Assembly: GCF_026914185.1 (NCBI RefSeq)
Contig: NC_070574.1
Span: forward strand, 3,748,501-3,812,500
Length of the DNA: 64,000 nucleotides
Origin: Puccinia triticina
Taxonomy: Eukaryota; Basidiomycota; Pucciniomycetes; Pucciniales; Pucciniaceae
Direction: 5' to 3'
In this document: positions 1-12,246 of the stretch, in pieces
Layout: each line of letters starts with the position of its first letter
How positions within the stretch are numbered: position 1 is the stretch's first letter
Made by a program: the position numbers and the translations under genes
The notes under the pieces: generated by a model
What the model saw: only the letters and a program-made list of their open reading frames with translations
What the model was told of the DNA's origin: nothing
Database searches by the model: none

Positions 1-1911
1 GACCTGCTTGACCTTGCTATTAAAATACCACAATCCTCATACCTTGTGGATGGGTGAGTTTTCTGGTATTGCTTATGCTCTTTACTGTTTGATTATGTGG
101 CTAATTTGGAGCGGAGGATTAGTGTTAGCTTATTACATTTGCCTTGGAGCATCATGCATATGCCTGTGCCTAAGAGCAGCACAGACTCACCAATACCCCT
201 TGCAGGTTAGGGCTCAGTTCCTGTTGCTTCCTTTGCTCAGGGCCTGGGCCCAAGTCTTGACAATTGGTTGCGGCTGAGCTTCTGATCTTTTGGTTGTAAA
301 TGGAGTTCTTTAATGTCAATTACATTGTTGGGATTGGTTTTGGATGCATGGACTTTGGCTTTACACTCTGCAACCCAGTCCTCTCATGCCTGTAATTCTT
401 CTTGGGTTGGTGGATTTGGCAGCTGGAAATCAGCAGCCATTCCTCCCATCATGAATTTGCAGAAATCCACTAGCGTGACAGCACTGAACAACGGTGGGGA
501 AGTTGGGTATTCAAGGGATGGTTTCCATCTGCAAAAAGGCACGTAAAAGTAGAAGGTTCAGATGTTCCCTTGAGACTAACAAGAGCCATAGAAGACCATT
601 ACATGAGTCTCCAGATGAGTAACCTGGTCTGTTGGTTGAGTGCTGTAACGCTTGAGTTTTCTTATTACAGTCACTCATCATGAGTACTTGAAATAGAATA
701 CACAGGACGTGTTAAAAAGTTGAGTATCTAGATAGAGTAGCAGGGAGAGTCCAAGGGCAGTTCTACTGGCCAAGGGATACCAAATTTGATTTTTAGTGAG
801 AAACAAGAAATATGAAAAGGATTGAAAACAGTGTACGGGTTTGGCCATTTCCTTGACCATAAAGTAGAGATACATACAACATTCTTCAAAATTCCTTTTA
901 TTTTAATCAGACCCTTGAATCTGGCGTGCTGTCCACCTAAAAAAGGGGAGCTGCAGGTGAGATGACATAAAAATTTCTTCCTTGTGAGCGACGGACATGG
1001 CATATTGCTCATTAGAAAGTGTTGGAGTACTGTCGGAAGATTTGTCAATTCCAAGAGTACAAAAACTATTTACACACAGAATCATGTACTTAGTTTGTCT
1101 TACCCCGGACCCGGGGGATTTCCCTGGTTAGGGCTTTGGCCACTACTTAGCCTGGACATTCCCACGCCCCGGCTCCAAATCTTTTCCTCACCAAGATTTG
1201 GAGATACCAGCGCCGACTGCTGACCAGCAACGGGACTGTTTTGTCCAGGTGAGTAGTGTGTCATATGTATGTTATCTTGCAATGATACCGAGATTTGGAG
1301 ACCAGGATCTACCAGCGCTGACTGCTCACCTGTGACGGGACTGTTTTGTCCAGATCCCATTTGCCGTACCACATAACGGCATCTTATAGAAAGGAGTATG
1401 TATCCAGAACTTCAGGACATATCGAGTCTCCTTACATGTTTACATACAATACTATCGGCAAACGCTTGTTGGTTGAACCAAGCATAGCATCAACAACACA
1501 TACGCAATATACAAACATGCAAAAAGACATGTCAAAGAATTACATTGAAGAATGTTGGGTAAATATTTGGTCACTCAAAGGGTGGTTGGACCATTGGGTG
1601 GAAGTAATCTGTACAACTTTTGTTTGGCTTCTCTGCAAATGCACTGACAGGCAACAAAACTTTCCTTTTTCAACATCTCTATGTAAATGCAAGTCACCTT
1701 GGTGCTGGATTTACATAAGCTCAGCTAATTCGACTTGAGTCTTTTGCGAACTCAACAAAAAAACCCTATGAGGCTGCCCTGCCTACTAGTACATACCCTG
1801 GTGGGGCTGTTTAACAGGGGCTGGCCCTGCGAGGCTCTGGGGACCCCATTTGGTTCGGGCCAAGGAGGACAAGCCGACGGAATATGATTGTTTGCTTCTA
1901 GAGGGGAAAAA
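1..1911. other. Gene-free repeat-like DNA
   Basis: I see no open frame here with a recognisable domain or a convincing exon chain. Base composition and short broken frames look like old repeat sequence. The one structure I could define is the diverged direct repeat at 1193-1354, listed separately. Confidence 0.5.
1193..1354. repeat. Two diverged direct copies of a ~60-bp segment
   Basis: A segment starting AGATTTGGAGA and ending GGGACTGTTTTGTCCAG occurs at about 1193-1248 and again at about 1291-1354, with a few substitutions and a short insertion. The copies are separated by about 40 bp. Function unknown; probably part of an old transposon. Confidence 0.6.
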
Positions 1912-2677
1912 TCAACATATTCGCAGAGCTTTCCTAGCAGCATTGGCGATGTCTTTGCCATCGATGGTGTTATCTACGTTGTCCTTCACAGATTTAATCA
2001 ACTTTCCAAGAGAACTCTGACGCTGTTGTGGATTCGCATCGGGAGATAACCCGAGTCGTTGGATACAATCATTGACCGTTTTTAATAATGCCTCTTCATT
2101 TGAGTTTTGGGCGGAATTACTCGAAGAGAAGAACCTCATATATTTTTTCAGGATTTCAACTTCCTGCAAGTTTTGTTGGTTTAATTCAATACGAGGTGGG
2201 TTCGATTCCAGTGAGATCTTTGCAGCTTCTAGTCTTCTTTTGATCGCCGCGTTGAGCAGTTTTTCGTGAGTTTGTCGGGTTTTGTTGTGTTCCGAATTTT
2301 GCAAGTCGCCCAATAGAGACTGTTGTTTGCGCACACAAAGAAATACAAACAAGTCGATTACGCATCAATATTCTTGCCCTGAATATTCCAAATTGAATTA
2401 TTGTTTGGATATCAGAACCCATGTGACGTACTTTGATCGCATCTCTCTGAGTCAAGTCCTTGATTTTCATCGAATTCTTGAGATCCGCCCTCAACGACGC
2501 AATGAAGTCCTCGGGGCCCTTTTCTATAGGATCCGAGTGAGTCGACGTCGAGCTGGAGAAGCATCGTACTGAAGATTGCGATGCCCAAGCGCGAGAGAGG
2601 TAGGATAGTGGTGACACGTTTGAGTGCCTAGTTGGTTTGATTAGATGCCTCGATGTGACATATCGCCAGCTAGTCAT
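1912..2677 (-). CDS. AIM41: AIM41-like mitochondrial GatB/YqeY-domain protein
   Basis: Two exons on the minus strand, 2677-2432 and 2319-1912, joined across a 112-bp intron with donor GTACGT and an acceptor ending CAACAG; the join gives 217 aa. The N-terminus (MTSWRYVTSRHLIKPTRHS) is rich in Arg, Ser and Thr and has no acidic residues, as in a mitochondrial presequence. From about residue 55 it matches the YqeY fold: LRADLKNSMKIKD, then across the splice IKSLLGDLQNSEHNK, and a C-terminal GKDIANAARKAL tail. In yeast the family member Aim41 is mitochondrial; the YqeY domain is related to the tail of the tRNA amidotransferase GatB. The molecular role is not settled. The frame is intact and the intron join is seamless across the conserved block, which supports the model. 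No operon-like or clustered neighbour. Confidence 0.85.
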
Positions 2678-4906
2678 GTTGCTCGCGAAGTTTGTTTGTT
2701 GTATGTCTCGAGTCCGGATCCTACGCCAGGGGTGTGTACTTTCGAATGTGCCGATGATGTGTGCACGACTGCAACAGCGGTCATCCCAACCTCAACCTGG
2801 TGCGCGGACGATTGCGCACTGCTGCGCACCCTCCCGTGAAACAACGAGGCCGGAAATTCGGCAATTTTTTGGTTCACTTGATGAAGTTGTTTCGCTGCGG
2901 TCATAGCCCTGCGCACAGCGACCAACGTCAGAGGAAAGATCAATTGCTGCAAGCTATCATCCCCTCACCAACACCATCTGTCTCCTTCTCAAAATGCTCA
3001 TGTGACAATTGAAATTTGGGAAAGGTGTATGCTTCGAAAGATTAGCTTAAACCTGATCAAAGATGAGGAGTGGCCAATCAAGCAAGATCTTATGTCAATT
3101 TGATGTTGCTTAAATTCATAGTGTGCAATGCCTTTATCATAGGCCAAATCACACTTAAAAAATAGGGGGGTTCACGTTGCAAAAAAAGCAATGCTGGTGG
3201 TTTTGGCGGCTGATTTCAAAATCAGCCTTACGTGAACCCCCCAATGGATGTAAAAAATCCCAGTTCCAACATTTGCAAGTCAACGGATTCCAATACATGT
3301 AAAGGGAACTGCTAATTTAGTATCTATTTACCCAGCATGTACATACATATCAGTCTTGAAGAGGATCAATTATTTATGTATGCCAGGTTTTGAGGACGCA
3401 CAGCACCACAAGCCAGATCTGCACTCTGCACGCAAAATGTAAAGCTCATGGTATCAGTATGAAATTTGAATCTGTATGATACTTAGGTTCACCATCTATT
3501 GATTTAAATTCTGAATGGGCAATCAAATAAAAATGCCATGAATTTCCAAGGCCAATCCCCCGCGTGCTTTTGGCCTTTAAGCCATCGCGACAATTTCCAG
3601 GAGAATTTTGTAAAATGCCCAACCGTTAATTTAGTTTGATACATAACAAAGAAAAGGTCAAGGACTGTCAAGGACCTCTCTCTTTTTCCTGACGCTTTAT
3701 CTCTGCCGAATTTCAAACTTCCAAGAATTAATTTAAGTATGAGCTTCCATAAATATACTGTGGTAAATAATAGTGCCGAAAAACATCGATATCACCCTTT
3801 GCAGTTCAGTTCCAAAGAATTGATATGATGGAAAGTCATTGAAGCCAGGGGAGTAATTGTGCTCTAGCATCGGCCAAGCGGCCCGGAGATATTGGCGCCA
3901 GTCTTGGCAGGGGGGAGGGGTCAGGAGGGGTCGCGTTTGTTGTGGCCCAGCTTGGTTAAAGGCGACCTAAGCGAGTTTGTAGCGCGTACGCCCGGTCGGA
4001 GAAGTCGCTATTGCGACTTTGAAGTTTGGACCGGCGATGCATGTGGCTGAAGTACGTAGATAGGAACCAAGCGGGCTAACGTTTCTTCAAGTGGTATGTA
4101 TTTGCAAACCGAATGGGACGAACCATTCCGGCGGCTGTGCCCAGCAGAATGGCGGGTGGAAGGAATCAAGCATAAGATTTTCAAGATGGATCACGGGCTT
4201 GCATGCGCACGGCAAGGGTTTTCATCTCCCATCCTGAAGGTACATATCGCTACTATCAAAAAAGAAGGCTGCCCCAGCTTCCCGGCTCGCAGCATTATAC
4301 ATATGTCCATACATGTCGAGATTCTCATTTTGTCCAATGGACTGTGAGCGCGTCGAGCTTGTCAGCTTCGGGATTTATGTGGAACACGAGTGCGGGGGCG
4401 GTCCGGTAACACCGTTGCTCGGCAAAACCTTTGCATACATTGTACATCAAATACATTTTGCCTGTATGGATGCTTTACATCTCCATTGATAGAGGACCTA
4501 GCGGTCACGCGTCTCGGGGATTCGTCGTTTCATCTTTTAAACAGGTTTCATCCACCTCATCCACCCAATGAGGCATCCTCACAATTTGTATCCAAACATG
4601 CCTTCGAAGGGTGTTTTCTTGCGTACGCACCAGGATAAAGCTTTCCTGAAACACTGTCCCAATACCGCAGTCTGTGGTAATTATGTGGTTCCTTTTGTGG
4701 AAAGCAACAATCCTTGATACCTGCCGGCCGAACAGTTTTTTTAGCATTCTCTAACGCTCAGCTCAGATCTCTCTAATCCCACCTCACCTTTACCTAAGCA
4801 ATATCTGCATAGGATTTAGAATTATCGCTTCTTCGACAATCCCGATTGGAAAGATCAATCGGGCGAAGCAAAAGCCGGGGTGAGTATCTCAAACAGCGCG
4901 GGTGGG
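2678..4906. other. Intergenic region between AIM41 and the Sel1 gene
   Basis: No gene recognised. It holds the small hairpin element at 3165-3242 and the presumed divergent promoters of the two flanking genes. A GTG with donor-like context (GTGAGT, at 4880) lies just upstream of the Sel1 start, so a leader intron there is possible. Confidence 0.45.
3165..3242. repeat. 78-bp inverted-repeat (hairpin) element
   Basis: Starts GGGGGGTTCACGT and ends with its exact inverse ACGTGAACCCCCC, 78 bp in all. Inside, at 3208-3227, is a second 20-bp palindrome (GGCTGATTT-CA-AAATCAGCC). It looks like a miniature inverted-repeat element or a fold-back remnant. I cannot define a target duplication. Confidence 0.65.
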
Positions 4907-6596
4907 ATGGAATTCAAAGGTGAAAAGACGGCTACGCTTAGGAAGTCCGCATCGGCGTATCTTCGTCGAAAGCTCTCATCGAAGAAAGCACCATCGCGCG
5001 CCACTACCTTGCCGGCGGAGACATCCTCCTTGAAAACCTCTAAGGATACCTGCGTGACCCTGCTTCATTCCACAAAACTTTGCGAAAATCCTCGAATAAT
5101 TTTACAAACGGTTGCTGAATATTTCACCAAGGACGCAAACCTTGAACTGCATTTTTCTTCTGACGATGCCTCAATCGAATCCATCCCAAGCACTAGCTCA
5201 AGAACTCAGTCACCCGTTGAAAACACCAATCCGTCTCTTTCACAAGGCTCACCATTATCTTGCCAAGAAATAAACCGGCATTTTCCGAGCCGAACCTCAA
5301 CCTGGCCTCCAGTGACACGGCCAGTTCTTGGGCGATCCAAGTCCGAACCAGCGCAGGAATGCAAGCCTACTCCATTACATTCGTACCCAGGACGGAATTC
5401 ATCCGACTCTAAGTTGGATCTCCCCAAATGCGAAAATTCAATGACCGCCATCAAATTTTGCAGCACCCCAGCATCCTTAGTACAAAGCCCGAAACCATCT
5501 CCTCTTTCAAAAGAAATTGTTTGCGAAATTGAGGAAGTTGATCCCCTACCGACAGCGACTCAAGCTGGAAGCTCGAAAGTAATTCCTGGGCCTCAAGACA
5601 AGGAGAACAGTTTGAAGCCTCGACTAGCAACCAAGATCAAATCTAAATTCGAGAAATCCATTGCGCTGGGAGACAGTTCGGAAAAACAAACCTTGCATAA
5701 GGGAATAGTAGCTCATCAGAAGAATGACATGACTTTGTCGGCAATCCTTTTCGAAAGATGCGCAAAGGAGGATGGTGGGTGCGGGGTGGGAATGCTCATG
5801 TGGGCACTCGCATTAAGGCATGGATGGGGATGTCCGGTCGATACTTTGAAGGCTTTTGGGTGGTTGCAGCTTTCGATCGAAACCCTTTTAAAAGAGCTAC
5901 ACCATGCAAAACTTGCAAAACAGAACTACGACGAGCTTAACTCTCACGAAGGAACCCCCAACGATCCGTTGCTGGCACAATACCTAATCAATGAAATCAA
6001 CGGCATCAAATCTGAACTCTTGCTGTCATTATATGAGCTGGGCCAGTGCCTCATGTATGGATGGGGGTGCCCTAGGGATAAACATTTGGTAAATGTTTCA
6101 TCGCTTCCAATAATTCAAATTCAGATGTACGACTAACGGGTATCTATTCACTTCCTTTTTTAAAAAAGGCCGTACAATATTATCACTTGGCAGCAACTCT
6201 TGGTGACGCTGATGCACAGAAAGGTAAGAATATCAAGGTTACACTCTACATATTAGCATCGGATGATGAAATAGCTTCATTTCAGTTCAACATCCTAACA
6301 AATGAATGGTATAGATATGTATACTGATATTTTTTATGCGCCACCCTATTCTTGCTTGTCTGCTCTGTCTGCTAGAGCTGGCATACTGCTACGAGGTTGG
6401 AACTGGTGTCAAGAGAAGCTCACGTAACGCGGCGAAATATTATCGAATGGCATGCGCTCAAGGAATCAAAATGATGGGATACCAATGGATATGGAAAGAT
6501 AAAGTAAGTCAGCGCTCCCAATCTGTCTATATTCCTCAACATGACACTCACATTTTTCCCAAAATAACTTAACTTTAGTACAATCCTGTCAATTAA
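4907..6596 (+). CDS. Sel1-repeat protein with long disordered N-terminus
   Basis: Four exons: 4907-6088, 6169-6223, 6376-6503 and 6579-6596, giving 460 aa with phases that match. Residues 1 to about 275 are Ser/Pro/Lys-rich and probably disordered. The C-terminal third carries Sel1-like repeats: FERCAKEDGGCGVGMLMWAL with GWGCPVDTLKAFGWLQLSIE, then GQCLMYGWGCPRD joined by splicing to AVQYYHLAATLGDADAQK, then ELAYCYEVGTGVKRSSR with AAKYYRMACAQG, ending WIWKDKYNPVN. Sel1 repeats are alpha/alpha solenoid units that act as scaffolds; fungal examples with a Trp-Ile-x-Lys-(D/E)-Lys-Tyr tail are adaptor-like proteins in signalling or cell-wall processes. The specific partner is unknown. I chose the ATG at 4907; the frame is open to a GTG at 4880, but that is not a credible eukaryotic start. 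Confidence 0.75.
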
Positions 6597-8620
6597 CAAC
6601 AATTGCCTCATTCAAAATCAATTCTCACCGACATTCCCCAAGACCACAAATGAATCTAAATAATTGATGTAAACTAATATCCCCTTCTCAAAGTTAACCC
6701 CACATTTTACTTTTTCCCTCCACAATTCAAATTTAGTATTAATTGGTATTTGGTTTGTAATTCTTTACCTTAATATTAGTAATCTATAACTCTCACCTGC
6801 TGTTCCAAACCAAAATATTGAGTCTATGTACATGAATAGACAGAAATATTACTTGATAAAATGACCAGTCAGGGAATGAAATTGAAAAAAATTTAGGGTG
6901 TTAATAAACGTACCCGGTAATCTCACTCAATGTACCCGGTTTTTGCGTACCCCCTTTTCCGCGTACGTAGCCGCTTTTTTTCTGCTCATTTTTACACAAC
7001 GCAAATGATATCAAAATCCAAGTTTATTAAAGACACAGATTTTTCTGAATCCCCCCAAAAAAATTCATGGGTTCCCCCTACAACTTTAAAAAATTGAGAA
7101 AAGAAAATCATGGGTTCCCCCAAATTATAAACAGAGAAAGCAACAGCTGCAACTAATTCGAACAACTCAAATAGCCTTCCAACATCAGCAAAAGTGCTGT
7201 GCCACAGGCTCAGTCCCCAGCCTGTGTCAAGCAGGTGATCAAAAGCACCGGACGTGAAGGCCCATGGCCCACAGCAAAGGCTGCTGACCAGTGGGGGGCC
7301 CACTCTTTGCCCCTCAAACTGTGCAAGTGGAACAGCGGAGGGGGGCGAGGACAAACCACACACTGGAATTACAGTGGCAGAGGATGCCTGGGGGAAACAA
7401 AAACTACATCAGGTTTCACCTTAAGTAGCCATTTGGACTCAACACAAATGCCTGACTGCTCCCCTCCAACTCGACACCTCGGCCCTGGTACCCAGTTTCA
7501 ACCACTAGGGTTTCACCCAGCTCCCAATCACACACAATGATGTCAGTGCCATGATGGCCGTTGCAGACAACAGCACTTGAGACATATGTAAGCTTGCACA
7601 CAACAAGGAACTCCTCCCAACAGTTGCATCACCTGACAATACTATACACATCTCTAACCGCTGCTAGGTACCACCTTCACCATTGGACGGTCTCCCTGGG
7701 AGTGTTCGTTGCTCTGGCCGGGCTGGGATGGTCAATCATCAAGTAGTACTCCACAAGCTCAATCTGCCTCCTGTTCACCTTTTGGCTACCAATCCACTTG
7801 GCACCAAGGTAGCAATCTGCTTCAGTGGCTTTCTTTCCACCCTTGTAGTGAGTGATTGTATGTGCACCACTCTATCTTCTTTTTTGCTCTGCTCTGCATC
7901 TGATGGCTGACTTGATTTCTCTCATCCAACAGCTGTCTTGGCAACATAATGGTAGCTGTATAGCCCTCAATTGACTCATTGCTCTTTGGATTTCCTGGAT
8001 GCTTGGGCTAGAGCGTTGATTTTTCGCTATCCTATGTGCAAGGCAACTCTTGTGCTCAGTTCTTGCATTGCTAACGTAGAGGAAGTTTTATTCACATTGA
8101 AAGGATTCAGTATAAAAGAAGAATGAAAGGATGATGATTTATTTTATGTTTTGATTTCAATCAGCGCGAGACACCTCCCTCATAACTAGCACCCCTTCTC
8201 AAGGCACGCATACTGGTGCCACATGTAGGTGCTCAAGGATTAGCCCTGATCCTTTAAATCACTGTTTCATTTGTAAACCTGGTTCTAATATTTACCTTAC
8301 CAGCCAAAAAGTGTGATTTCCAGACCATCTACAATTGCCCTGAGGCTGAGTGTTGTTCAATGGATTCATCAACCTTCCCCCTCCAAATAGTCTCAGAGTT
8401 ATGAAAGGTGTGATACAGCCAAACACATTGGGTGATATGGTTGTCTCTAATGCACTTGCACCTTGGTTTGTCTTAACAGATAGCCCTTCAATGGATTGAC
8501 AATCTGCTTGCATAACAAACAAGCATCACAGCTGAGCCCTCTGCTGCCAAATTGGTGTTGCTCAATCCTAGCAAAGCTCTGAAACTATTGGCCGAACTAC
8601 TCACCAGGGGAGAATTTGAC

Positions 8621-8638
8621 GCACTCTCCAGAGAGTGC
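8621..8638. repeat. GCACTCTC/GAGAGTGC palindrome, copy 1
   Basis: Perfect 18-bp palindrome GCACTCTCCAGAGAGTGC preceded by the purine-rich CCAGGGGAGAATTTGA. Three further copies in opposite orientation lie at 12229, 49151 and 50417. The layout fits a polypurine tract followed by the start of a 3' LTR, or a Helitron 3' hairpin read in reverse. Confidence 0.6.
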
Positions 8639-9500
8639 CAGAGTCTCATTTTATGTTGTTCTGGGTCTGATTTGAGTCTGATGTGGATTAGGAAATGATT
8701 GATAAATTCTTCAGAAGTCAATGGGAAGTGTGTCAGAAGTGATGCCAAATTATCACAGGACCTTATTCAATGTTGTATAGAACCACTTAATTTTCTAAGT
8801 ATAACTTAATTACAATCTGTCATGAAATCATAGTTAATCAATGCCCAACTATTACTCATTTATGGTGAATTTCTGCTGATCAATTTCTCTATGTCAAAGG
8901 GGTTCCAAACAACGTAAATGTGACCTGCAGGGGCTTTAATGGCTTTCTGACCAGTTTTTACTTGTAATGAAGCTGTGAAAGGCGCCTCCAGTGATCTGTC
9001 ACCCTAATGTACGCGCGTCCACAAAGGTGACATTGGCAAAGTGGAAAAAAACTCACATGCATGTGCATGGAGACATTGGAAAACAAACAAACACAAAAAC
9101 AACTCACAAGCTTATATATGTTAAGAAGGCAGGATGTCTATCTGAAATCTGTGACCACACACCTCCAAGCTTGACTTGACTCATATTTTCACCCTACTTT
9201 CATCATTTTTTTTCGGCTGAATTCCAGATGATACCGGCCTTCTTTAGGGAAATATGCCAATTTAGATGGGCCTTTCACATCATTCTAACAGGGATGTACA
9301 TGTTGTTGATCTGCGGGAGGCCCAACCTACAATTTGCAACAAACTTGCACACGCGCACATTACAGTCAGATTAGAAAAGTGAAAACAATTACCACCTTCA
9401 TGCACATATAAATAATATGAATTGAAAACCAATCATTCATCTTAATTACCAAACACTTCAGATGGAATTATGCTTTGATTGTGGCCATTGTGTCTTAGTG

Positions 9501-9508
9501 GTTTCAAC
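9501..9508. repeat. Left 8-bp target-site duplication of the hAT element
   Basis: GTTTCAAC, identical to 12051-12058 on the other side of the element. An 8-bp duplication is the hallmark of hAT insertion. Confidence 0.92.
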
Positions 9509-12050
9509 TAAGGTTCCGATCCGGTGCCCCGGGTTTGGGTATTGCCTTCCCGAGATCCGAACCCGGCGTATCCGGACCCGACACCGGGTACCCGGCGGAT
9601 ATCCCCAAAAATTGTGATTTTGAGGCTCTGAGGTGTGTTTGGTGGGAATCTGAGCTCTTCTGCGTGAATTAACGCTTGACCATCGCTTCCACGACCCAGA
9701 AATGGCCCCCAAACGCGCCGCTAGTGACTCTGCACCCATTGAGATCGATTCAGCCTTGGAAGACAAACCAACAACGTGGCCAGTTGATGCTGAACCCAAA
9801 GCTTCCGGCAAGAAAAGCTGGGTTTGGCAATATTTCAAGACGACTACCACAAACGATGTGTCTTTCAACGTGTGCCAGGTCAACAAGACTCCCGGAGGTA
9901 GAGACTTATGCCTTAAAAAGCTTGCCGTCGACGGGAAGGGATCAACCAAAAGTATGATCAATCACTTGGACCACTTCCATAAAATACACAAAGGAAAATC
10001 GGATACCGGTGCAATCACGAAGTTCTTGAAAAAAGGGAAATTACCAACAAAACTCAACCGCGACTCCTTGACTGCCACAGTTGCCCGCTTTTTCATCAAC
10101 TGTAACATTCCTTATATTGTTATCGAAGACGAGGAATTTCGCGAGCTCCTTCGACTCTGCAACCCAGAAACAAAAAATCTTATTTGTACTGCAGACACAT
10201 TGGCTTCGTTCATTCAGCTAACCTTTCAACAGGGACAACAAGTCCTCTGCAAAAAGCTCCGCGGAATCAAGTCCCAAATCAGCCTAACCTGCAACACCTG
10301 GACGTCCCCTAGCAACCAATCAATCCTAGGAGTAACAGCACACTGGATTGACAAGAATTTTTCTCTTCGGTCGATTGTCTTAGCTGCTCGGATTGTTGAT
10401 GGAACTCACGCTGGAGTTAATCTAGGAAAGCACTTAATAGAGGTGCTGAAGTCTTTCAACATTACCAATAAGGTATTCTGTATCACAGCCGACAATGCGA
10501 CAAACAACAGCACAATGAGCTCCTATATATTGACTCAAATTCAGTTCAATAGTCAAAATTGTATGCTTGGTTGTATGGCGCATGTGATCAACCTTGCCGC
10601 GCAAGCAGGAATAAAATCTCTCTCCCAACCACCGCCACCACCACCCGAAGTTCCGCAGGGACTATCAAGCATCCTCAATGATGAACCAGTGGCAGATCCG
10701 ATAGGATTCAAAAGCGTTGTTTCTCGAATCAGCAGCCTCACAACCTTCTTAAAGCGCTCCCCTCAAAAAAAAGCTGCATTCTTAGACATCACTATTTGCT
10801 TGATGGGGAAAAAATTATTGATGATTGATGATGTAGCGACCCAATGGAATTCAACGTTTCACATGCTCAGGAGGGCATATAGTCTTCAAGCTTGTATTGC
10901 AGAATTTTGCGAAGCCCACAACTTGAGTGAGAAGTACGACCTTACACCAGGGGAATGGGATAAAGTCAAGCTACTCTGTAATTTCTTGGAGCCTCTTGAA
11001 GAAGCAACAGATACGATCTCGCCCGAAAAAACTCTGACTTTGGTCCTTGCAGCACCGGTATACATTTGTTTGATGGAAAAGCTTACAGAGGTACGACTCT
11101 TTTCAATCTCGTCTAAGCTTGTATCAGTATTAATAATCATTGTAATTGTCAAACTTTTCCTAACGTATAGGCTTCTAAGAAATATGGCGCTCAGGGACTG
11201 ATTCCGGCCGCACAAGATATGCTCGACAAGCTGAAGGGATATTTCAATTCAGCAATCAACAAACCTGTTTATCTATGCTCAACTTTGCTTGACCCACGCA
11301 TCAAGATGGACATCCTTTCTCCAGAATTCCTTGCAATGATGACTTGCAGCAGGAAATCAATTATTGGCGACTTTCGGAGTGAAGCCAAGAAGTACATGAA
11401 TAACAGATACAACAAAGACCACATAACAGACGAACCTTCCGAAACAGCGCCTAAGAACACATTGAAGTCTAGCCTTTTCAAAAAAAAGAAACGAAAGATG
11501 TCGTCGCTGGATGAAGAGGTCGATTACTATCTGAGCTCTGAATGCAAAGAGGAATCTTGTGATCCTCTAGTCTTCTGGAAAACGCACTCCGAACAGTTTC
11601 CAACCCTTGCGACAATGGCTCGAACATACCTCTTGGTACCTGCATCCAGTGCTCCAACCGAGAGAGCTTTCTCTGCCGGTCGATACATCCAGGACTATAC
11701 ACAAAATTGGATGAAAGTCAAAACTCTTGAGTCCCTGATCTGTCTAAAAGACTGGCTAGCTGAAGCCATCATCGATGTCGATAACATCAAATTACCAACT
11801 TTGTAGCTTTTTTTCTTTCATATATCAGTTGTCTTTGCAAACAAAGTAGTCAAAAAGTCCTCTCTTTTGAGAGGTTCCGCTGCCATGTTGCAGCAGAGGA
11901 TTGAAGGCAAACAATTTCTCTCCTCTGCCCCTCTCCTATACAGAAATACCCGACCGGATACCGGGTATCTCTGGACCCATCCCGTGACCCGACCCGACCC
12001 GGTATCCGGTCGGGTATCACCGGATCATTGGGGTCCGGATCGGAACCTTA
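9509..12050 (+). mobile_element. Complete hAT-superfamily DNA transposon (2542 bp)
   Basis: The element starts TAAGGTTCCGATCCGG and ends with the exact inverse of those 16 bases. It is flanked by perfect 8-bp direct repeats GTTTCAAC (9501-9508 and 12051-12058). Just inside both ends are arrays of GGGTA, ACCCG and TCCGG words (about 9520-9605 and 11945-12045), which are likely subterminal transposase-binding sites as in Ac-like elements. The single gene inside is an uninterrupted hAT transposase with one intron. Perfect ends and target duplication point to a fairly recent insertion, yet a residue expected to be catalytic is changed in the protein, so this copy may move only if another copy supplies the enzyme. 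Confidence 0.93.
9702..11806 (+). CDS. hAT transposase (BED finger, RNase H-like core, C-terminal dimerisation region)
   Basis: Two exons, 9702-11090 and 11171-11806, with an 80-bp intron (donor GTACGA, acceptor TATAG), giving 674 aa. Residues about 45-110 resemble a BED zinc finger (VWQYFK, FNVC, HLDHFHKIH), but the usual second Cys of the CxxC pair is missing. The core block around residues 190-270 matches Ac/Hermes-type transposases: LTCNTWTSPSNQSILGVTAH, then FCITADNATNN. The second motif keeps Asp264. In the first motif the residue aligned with the first catalytic Asp of hAT enzymes (D in DxWTS) is Asn198. The C-terminus has the hAT dimerisation signature (LVPASSAPTERAFSAGR). The reading frame is intact. 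Function would be cut-and-paste transposition in the nucleus; catalytic competence is doubtful because of N198. Confidence 0.9.
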
Positions 12051-12228
12051 GTTTCAACTGTATTCCAGTTTTTTTCCAGTTGACTTCTTCATGACTTCTG
12101 GATGTTTTATGCCTGAATACAGGATCAGTTTCAAACCATTTGTGGATTAGTTCCAGAATTTTTCATTAATTCTTGCACTACTTTCATCAAAGGCATCCAG
12201 CACAGTTGTGGAAAAAGGGTACAGTATG

Positions 12229-12246
12229 GCACTCTCTGGAGAGTGC
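12229..12246. repeat. GCACTCTC/GAGAGTGC palindrome, copy 2
   Basis: GCACTCTCTGGAGAGTGC followed by GTCAAAATCTCCCCTGGTGA, the reverse complement of the arrangement at 8602-8638. The two face each other across the hAT insertion, so the hAT may sit within or beside an older element. Confidence 0.6.

Larger units (their letters stand above)
6597..9508. other. Gene-free stretch with repeat debris
   Basis: Nothing gene-like could be assembled. GTACCCGG-type words recur at about 6912-6970, and the phrase ATCATGGGTTCCCCC occurs twice (about 7061-7125). Near 8602-8638 there is a purine tract followed by a palindrome of a type repeated elsewhere in the window. Confidence 0.45.

Noticed and set aside
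4880..4906. Extension of the Sel1 protein to a GTG at 4880
   Set aside because: Nuclear fungal genes start at ATG; the ATG at 4907 is the first in frame. The GTGAGT at 4880 looks more like a splice donor.
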